Assembly: GCA_035283845.1 (NCBI GenBank)
Contig: DATESZ010000144.1
Coordinates: forward strand, 1 to 19,581
Reading direction: 5' to 3'
Length of the DNA stretch: 19,581 bases
Origin: DATESZ01 sp035283845
Lineage (GTDB): Bacteria; Desulfobacterota; Syntrophia; Syntrophales; JACQWR01
The notes under the pieces are model-generated. The model did no database searches, was not told the DNA's origin, and saw only the letters and a program-made list of their open reading frames with translations. Shown piece after piece: positions 16,170-19,581 of the stretch. The translations under genes and the position numbers were made by a program. How positions within the stretch are numbered: position 1 is the stretch's first letter; each line of letters starts with the position of its first letter.

Positions 16170-16290
16170 AGCGGGCGGGCTTATCAACCTTTAGCATATT
16201 GTTTGTTGACAACTATTTCCTCTCTCTTGGTTGATGAGCATACAGACGTGGCAAAAATGTCAATGGGAGATTTGCTAACACAGATTTTTC

Positions 16291-16318
16291 TTGACATTTG
16301 CGGCTTCCACCCTATAAA
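16291..16318 (+). promoter_or_regulatory. Strong sigma-70 promoter of tRNA-Leu
   Basis: A perfect TTGACA (16291-16296) and TATAAA (16313-16318, 5 of 6) are separated by 16 bases. Transcription would start near 16325, only a few bases before the first base of the mature tRNA at 16329, which implies a very short 5' leader for RNase P. This is the best promoter by consensus in the window, as expected for a stable RNA gene. Confidence 0.85.
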
Positions 16319-16328
16319 CAGCGCCCAT

Positions 16329-16415
16329 GCCGGAGTGGTGAAACAGGTAGACGCAGGGGACTCAAAATCCCCCGGGCGCAAGCCCATCTCGGTTCGATTC
16401 CGAGCTCCGGCACCA
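16329..16415 (+). tRNA. tRNA-Leu, anticodon CAA
   Basis: An 87-base class II tRNA. The acceptor stem GCCGGAG (16329-16335) pairs with CTCCGGC (16405-16411), then discriminator A and an encoded CCA (16413-16415). The anticodon stem GGGGA/TCCCC encloses the loop CTCAAAA, so the anticodon at 16363-16365 is CAA, reading UUG. The long variable arm GGGC-GCAA-GCCC is typical of leucine tRNAs, and the T arm is CTCGG-TTCGATT-CCGAG. The D arm has the usual GTGG...GGTAGACGC. All stems pair fully, so the gene should be functional. It is monocistronic, with its own promoter and terminator. tRNA-Leu genes are frequent integration sites, but I see no integrase next to this one. Confidence 0.98.
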
Positions 16416-16432
16416 AATAAATATATGAAATA

Positions 16433-16471
16433 GAAGGGGATTAAGCATTTACGGCCGGCCCCTTCTTTTTT
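16433..16471 (+). terminator. Rho-independent terminator of tRNA-Leu
   Basis: GAAGGGG (16433-16439) pairs with CCCCTTC (16459-16465) and is followed by TTTTTT (16466-16471). The 19-base loop includes a self-complementary GGCCGGCC part that may rearrange the stem. It sits 18 bases after the CCA end. The following stretch to 16631 holds no gene I can support. Confidence 0.8.
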
Positions 16472-16631
16472 GTCATTTTGGTGACTGTGTCCGTAATTGT
16501 GCCCAACCGTGCCCGAAGGTAAGTTTCTTGTGTGTGGTTCTTTAATTACTTAACATCCAGTTTTATGACTCATTACGTACATTGCAGCTTCTCGTTAATT
16601 ATGCTGGATATGCTTTAACCATTAAGCTACC

Positions 16632-16889
16632 TTACTCAACCGGTGTTTCTGCAACTGCAGGAGCGACTTCCGTTGTTTTTTTCTGTACACCCTTGGCTAA
16701 CCCAAAGATGACCATCGCTACCGGAATTAGTTGGGCAATCACGATCAAGGCACAAAAGCCCAGGAATATCCAGACAAACAGATCACTATTATCCTCCCGA
16801 ACATTTGTTGCTGCCCATACGGGTGTTACGTTGCCGATTAAGATGCCAGCGCACATTACGAATCTTTTGATTATGGCTAAATTTTTCAT
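16632..16889 (-). CDS. Small exported single-pass membrane protein (paralogue A)
   Basis: An 85-residue protein. A basic N terminus and hydrophobic stretch ending in PVWA-A (about residues 1-27) form a clear signal peptide. After a short polar segment (TNVREDNSDL) comes one membrane helix, FVWIFLGFCALIVIAQLIPVAMVIFG (about 38-63), then a Lys-rich KGVQKK and an Ala/Pro/Glu tail. Predicted topology is N-terminus outside, C-terminus in the cytoplasm. The minus-strand ATG at 16887-16889 is preceded by a strong AAGGAG ribosome binding site. The central motif GF-x-ALIV-xx-QLIP is shared with the next gene upstream (17080-17313), so the two are diverged duplicates. I know no family by name. Charge distribution and a buried Gln-Pro pair suggest packing against another membrane protein, which is speculation. 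Confidence 0.8.
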   Translation of the reverse strand: MKNLAIIKRFVMCAGILIGNVTPVWAATNVREDNSDLFVWIFLGFCALIVIAQLIPVAMVIFGLAKGVQKKTTEVAPAVAETPVE

Positions 16890-17079
16890 GACCTACTCCT
16901 TTTAGTGAACAAGATTATTATAATTGCCGGGTGTTCTCGACACATTATTAATAGCACATTTAACGACTTGTCTGATCTCTTCATTATCTGCCGATGCTGC
17001 CGGTCTGAGAGCATGGTAGAAAATGCCTTCTTTCCTCACCTTCCTCATCCTCAAAGCCATATATTAATCAAGACAGCCC

Positions 17080-17313
17080 CTATTTGTGATCCGCAACTGT
17101 TTCGGTCTTTGTTGCGTCATGTCCGAACAATCCCTTTACCATCGCGCAGAAGAGGACTATGCCAGGAATCAATTGGCCGACCACAATCAGTGCACCAAAT
17201 CCTATGAACATGATAGTGATCAGGCTGGTTCCCTCTGCCTCCATTCCACCAGCAGCCACTGCCGGTGTTGCCATTGCCATTAAAGCTCCTAAGGTTGTCA
17301 TTGTGTGTTTCAT
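17080..17313 (-). CDS. Small exported single-pass membrane protein (paralogue B)
   Basis: A 77-residue protein related to the 85-residue product of 16632-16889. It has a signal peptide (residues 1-21, ending in ATPAVA-A), a short GGMEAEGTS linker, one membrane helix LITIMFIGFGALIVVGQLIPGIVLFCAM, then KGLFGHDATKTETVADHK. The strong ribosome binding site AAAAGGAG precedes the minus-strand ATG at 17311-17313 at the right distance. About 190 bases separate it from paralogue A, with no obvious terminator, so they may share a transcript. A sigma-54 promoter-like element lies about 55-70 bases upstream of the start. Both proteins keep GF-x-ALIV-xx-QLIP in the helix, while signal peptides and tails have diverged; this means selection acts on the membrane segment. 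Function is unknown. Confidence 0.8.
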   Translation of the reverse strand: MKHTMTTLGALMAMATPAVAAGGMEAEGTSLITIMFIGFGALIVVGQLIPGIVLFCAMVKGLFGHDATKTETVADHK

Positions 17314-17761
17314 GATGTGCTCCTTTTCCTACCTGTATTTACCGTTTCCCTTTGTCTTGTTATACCGCATAGAATGTGCCAGAAGCCGGGCAGCTTTTTT
17401 GAAAGTTCTATTACGCTGTATTTACGGATTATTCTTTACCGTACGGGAATTGGTAGTAAGTCTGACAAGGGGGGAATGTATAGTTATTTAATACACAAAA
17501 AGGCGAAAGGCGGTAGCAAGAATTTGGTAATCATTTGCTAAGTAGCTATTATTTATCAGATTATCATAATGGATAACTGTATAAATAAATATACGCCTTT
17601 GGGAGAGTTATTGTGATGCGGTAAAACTTCTGCTCTGATTCAGCCCCATGAGAGAATATGTGGTCTGTTTTGCGCACCGGTGATAAAAAATTGATGGACT
17701 TTTTCTGAGACTTTAACGATAACTGGTTGTAACTTACAGTTTCAAATTAAGGAGGAAGAAG
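17314..17761. other. 448-bp AT-rich intergenic region between divergent genes
   Basis: No gene is supported here; the open frames are short, overlap in several frames and lack ribosome binding sites. The left part holds the sigma-54 element for the minus-strand genes. The right part leads to the DUF1329 gene, with AAGGAGGAAG directly before its ATG. A candidate sigma-70 pair TTGATG...TAACGA (about 17691 and 17714, 17-base spacer) has a weak -10. The length and AT-richness suggest binding sites for activators, but I found no convincing inverted repeat. Confidence 0.5.
17367..17382 (-). promoter_or_regulatory. Sigma-54 (RpoN) promoter of the small membrane protein genes
   Basis: On the minus strand the sequence CTGGCACATTCTATGC shows a perfect -24 element (CTGGCAC) and a TGC -12 element, with exactly 10 bases between the invariant GG and GC. 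Transcription would begin near 17355, giving a leader of about 42 bases that contains the strong ribosome binding site of the gene starting at 17313. The -12 side (ATGCG) matches the consensus TTGCW only partly. An NtrC-type activator is encoded at 849-2228, but nothing ties it directly to this site. Confidence 0.65.
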
Positions 17762-19045
17762 ATGATTAAACTAAAAGGGGCGCATTTTTTAACAGCAACA
17801 ATGATAGTGATTTTATTTCCTGTTTTTCTGGGGGCGGCAGAGCTTCCCACTTATCAGAAGTATGAGGGCCCCGTTAAACCGGGGATAGTGATCACCAAGG
17901 AAAATTTTGACACCTATCTGCCGGAGTTGCAAAAACTGCTTCCCCCCTCCAAAGTCAAATGGATGGGCATGGGGGTGAAAGAAGGGCTGGTAACCATGCC
18001 CATTGTGAAAGCTACCTTTCCCCGGATCGTCACCAATGGTCAGATAGAGGCTACTAAGAAGTATGCAGGCGCCGCCCGGGTAGCAGCTAACAATGACCTG
18101 TTAAACTGGACAGCCGGAGTTCCTTTCCCTGAACCCAAGACTGCTTTAGAGGTAGCCTGGAATTTTTATCCCCTTATCGCCCGCTCCGGCGCCCACGACG
18201 ACCTTCTGTTCTTTAGCAAGTTTCTCCTTTTCAAAGGGACCAAGTATGAGAAACAATTTACCTGGGATCTATTTCAACGCAAGTACCGGGGAAGAACGGA
18301 TATCCCCCCTTTAGGGGATATGCGGGATTTTACGGATAGAAACATCGCTTTAAAGGAGTCTATCGTTATTTACGAACCTAACGAAGTTAGGGGATTCATC
18401 CAATTAAGGATTAGATACTGGGAGATTGGCAAGGCAGATGAATGTTACGCCTACATCCCTGCGATCCGGAGGGTGCGCCGTCTTACCGGAGTTGACCTTA
18501 CCGATCCCCTGCTGGGAAGCGACATTATACCGGATGATTTTGAGGTGATGAGGCAGAAGTTTCATTCCAGAATGAAATTCATGGTCCTGGAACACCGGGA
18601 TTTCCTGGTTCCCAGAATCTACGTAGGATTGGAAAATAAACCTGCCTATGACTATAAAAAACATGGCCCCTGCTTCCAGGTAGACTGGGAAATAAGGCCC
18701 CAATGGGTGCTGGAAATTATGATCAACGATCCAGAGTATGCGTATTCTAAACGGGTAATTTATATAGACGACGTTCCCGTGGATCAAGGAGGAAGCTACC
18801 GCCCTTATTGGGGGGAAGCATATGACCAGAAAGGCCGGGTATGGAGGGCTAGTGGCGAAGCGGCTCGGTCCGCTAGTAAGGAAGGATTCGTAAACCTGTT
18901 TAACTGGGGCGTCATGAACCACCAGACGGACCATTATACGTTGCTGGATGGTTATCCGGCCTATGTGAAAGATTTCGATAAAGCTTTTCCGCTGAAGGAA
19001 GAGGATGCTTTCAGTATCAAGGGCTTGTTGAAGAGGGCGAGATAG
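17762..19045 (+). CDS. DUF1329-family exported protein
   Basis: A 427-residue secreted protein. The N terminus (KLKGAHFLTATMIVILFPVF, then LGAAELP) is a signal peptide, probably cut after about residue 25. The rest matches DUF1329 (Pfam PF07044), a family of periplasmic or outer-membrane-associated proteins thought to share the LolA/LolB-like lipid-binding fold. Segments supporting this are the GLVTMPIVKATFPRIVTNGQ region, YIPAIRRVRRLTGVDLTDPL (a hallmark: a Tyr-x-Pro followed by several arginines) and IYIDDVPVDQGG near the C terminus. ATG 17762 follows an excellent ribosome binding site (AAGGAGGAAGAAG). Members often lie next to RND exporters, DUF1302 proteins or hydrophobic-compound catabolism genes, which suggests transport of a lipid-like or aromatic molecule. 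The gene stands 32 bases before a molybdenum hydroxylase gene, so they are probably co-transcribed. No lipobox cysteine is seen. Confidence 0.82.
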   Translation: MIKLKGAHFLTATMIVILFPVFLGAAELPTYQKYEGPVKPGIVITKENFDTYLPELQKLLPPSKVKWMGMGVKEGLVTMPIVKATFPRIVTNGQIEATKKYAGAARVAANNDLLNWTAGVPFPEPKTALEVAWNFYPLIARSGAHDDLLFFSKFLLFKGTKYEKQFTWDLFQRKYRGRTDIPPLGDMRDFTDRNIALKESIVIYEPNEVRGFIQLRIRYWEIGKADECYAYIPAIRRVRRLTGVDLTDPLLGSDIIPDDFEVMRQKFHSRMKFMVLEHRDFLVPRIYVGLENKPAYDYKKHGPCFQVDWEIRPQWVLEIMINDPEYAYSKRVIYIDDVPVDQGGSYRPYWGEAYDQKGRVWRASGEAARSASKEGFVNLFNWGVMNHQTDHYTLLDGYPAYVKDFDKAFPLKEEDAFSIKGLLKRAR

Positions 19046-19077
19046 TAATCATCCCAAAATAATTGGAGGTGGATGAA

Positions 19078-19581
19078 ATGAGAGAGTATTCGATTGTTGG
19101 TAAATCCCTTCCTCGTATTGATGCGAAGGAGAAGTTGACCGGCGCAGCCGAATACACAGGGGATTTAAGGCTTCCCGGGATGCTTTTTGGGAAGATCCTG
19201 AGAAGCCACCTGCCCCATGCCATCATAAAGAATGTCAACGTGGAAAGAGCAAAGGGCCTAAAGGGGGTAGAAGCAATTATCACGGGTATGGACTCAACAG
19301 GGGATAAATATGGCATGTTTACACCGCCTAGTCCGGTATTTGCCGATAGGGATCCCTTGGCAAGAGATAAGGTAAGGTTTATAGGAGATGGGGTGGTAGC
19401 GGTAGCCGCGGTAGATGAAGACTTGGCCGATGAGGCCATCGATCTTATCGAGGTCGATTATGAGGAGCTCCCGGCGGTCTTTAATCCTGAAGAGGCGATG
19501 GCAGAAGGGGCGCCGAAGATCCATGATTATGCGGAAAGGAACGTAAATGTCAGACTTGAGCGGAACTTTGGTGATTTAGAA
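19078..19581 (+). CDS. Molybdopterin-binding hydroxylase subunit, xanthine dehydrogenase family (5' part)
   Basis: The first 168 codons of a gene that runs off the window. The sequence has the N-terminal Ald_Xan_dh_C (a/b hammerhead) domain of the large molybdenum subunit of xanthine dehydrogenase-type enzymes: a start SIVGKSLPRIDAKEKLTGAA, then YTGDLRLPGMLFGKILRSHL, VRFIGDGVVAVAAVDE and IEVDYEELPAVFNPEEAM. Full-length members are about 750-800 residues and hydroxylate heterocycles, aldehydes or aromatic acyl-CoA compounds with water; the 4-hydroxybenzoyl-CoA reductase alpha subunit is a relative that fits an anaerobe. The substrate cannot be inferred from this part because the catalytic residues lie beyond the end. 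ATG 19078 has GGAGG at 19065-19069. It follows the DUF1329 gene closely, and the small iron-sulfur and FAD subunits are expected to the right. Confidence 0.9.
   Translation, partial: MREYSIVGKSLPRIDAKEKLTGAAEYTGDLRLPGMLFGKILRSHLPHAIIKNVNVERAKGLKGVEAIITGMDSTGDKYGMFTPPSPVFADRDPLARDKVRFIGDGVVAVAAVDEDLADEAIDLIEVDYEELPAVFNPEEAMAEGAPKIHDYAERNVNVRLERNFGDLE

Noticed and set aside
16203..16433. 76-codon plus-strand ORF running through tRNA-Leu
   Set aside because: It overlaps the tRNA and its promoter, and its sequence is a translation of tRNA; no ribosome binding site.
16472..16540. Possible integrase C-terminal remnant or att site next to tRNA-Leu
   Set aside because: The reverse translation has no recognisable integrase motif, and no repeat of the tRNA 3' end is visible in the window.
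16905..17541. Several plus-strand ORFs across the small membrane protein genes
   Set aside because: They are antisense or intergenic frames without ribosome binding sites; the minus-strand genes have signal peptides, strong ribosome binding sites and mutual homology.
17528..17547. Second sigma-54-like site (TTGGTAATCATTTGCT) upstream of the DUF1329 gene
   Set aside because: Only 9 bases separate GG and GC instead of the invariant 10, and the -24 element is poor.
1..19581. CRISPR arrays, intact insertion sequences, rRNA genes
   Set aside because: No regularly spaced repeats, no transposase gene and no rRNA sequence were seen on either strand.

Overview
The window looks like a chromosomal segment of an anaerobic member of the Desulfobacterota (the old Deltaproteobacteria, perhaps Syntrophales-like). 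This is inferred from gene content: a PilS/PilR-type sigma-54 two-component pair, a hisS-aspS pair, a tungsten or molybdenum aldehyde oxidoreductase, a molybdopterin hydroxylase of the xanthine dehydrogenase family, and a non-discriminating type of AspRS. No rRNA or other strong taxonomic marker is present.

Layout. 74-733 is an intact radC-like gene. It converges on a minus-strand operon (3918 down to 849) of a PilS-like membrane histidine kinase and an NtrC-family regulator that overlap by 8 bp. A short AT-rich divergent region separates these from comEC (3991-6486), for DNA uptake. An AOR-family oxidoreductase follows (about 6612-8819). It has its own promoter, an unusual cysteine spacing and extra length.

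8820-11804 is a decayed accessory island. It holds an unrecognised ORF fragment, a second radC broken by a single frameshift, an intact RelE-type toxin-antitoxin pair, a frameshifted fragment resembling the start of a DNA methyltransferase, and the collapsed remains of a NERD/UvrD-type helicase. Only the toxin-antitoxin pair is intact there. I read this as an old mobile or defence cargo being eroded.

Housekeeping genes resume at 11805: corA, a 61-bp hairpin repeat, then hisS and aspS, which abut with no gap. A class II tRNA-Leu(CAA) follows, with a near-consensus sigma-70 promoter a few bases upstream and a rho-independent terminator.

The right end (16632-19581) is functionally less clear. 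Two minus-strand genes encode short paralogous secreted or inner-membrane proteins with a shared membrane motif (GF-x-ALIV-xx-QLIP). The first of them has a convincing sigma-54 promoter. A 448-bp AT-rich intergenic region then leads to a plus-strand DUF1329-family exported protein and the first 168 codons of a molybdopterin-binding hydroxylase subunit, probably the start of a catabolic cluster beyond the window. The small membrane protein pair and the DUF1329/hydroxylase neighbourhood are the best candidates here for something undescribed; their function cannot be read from sequence alone.
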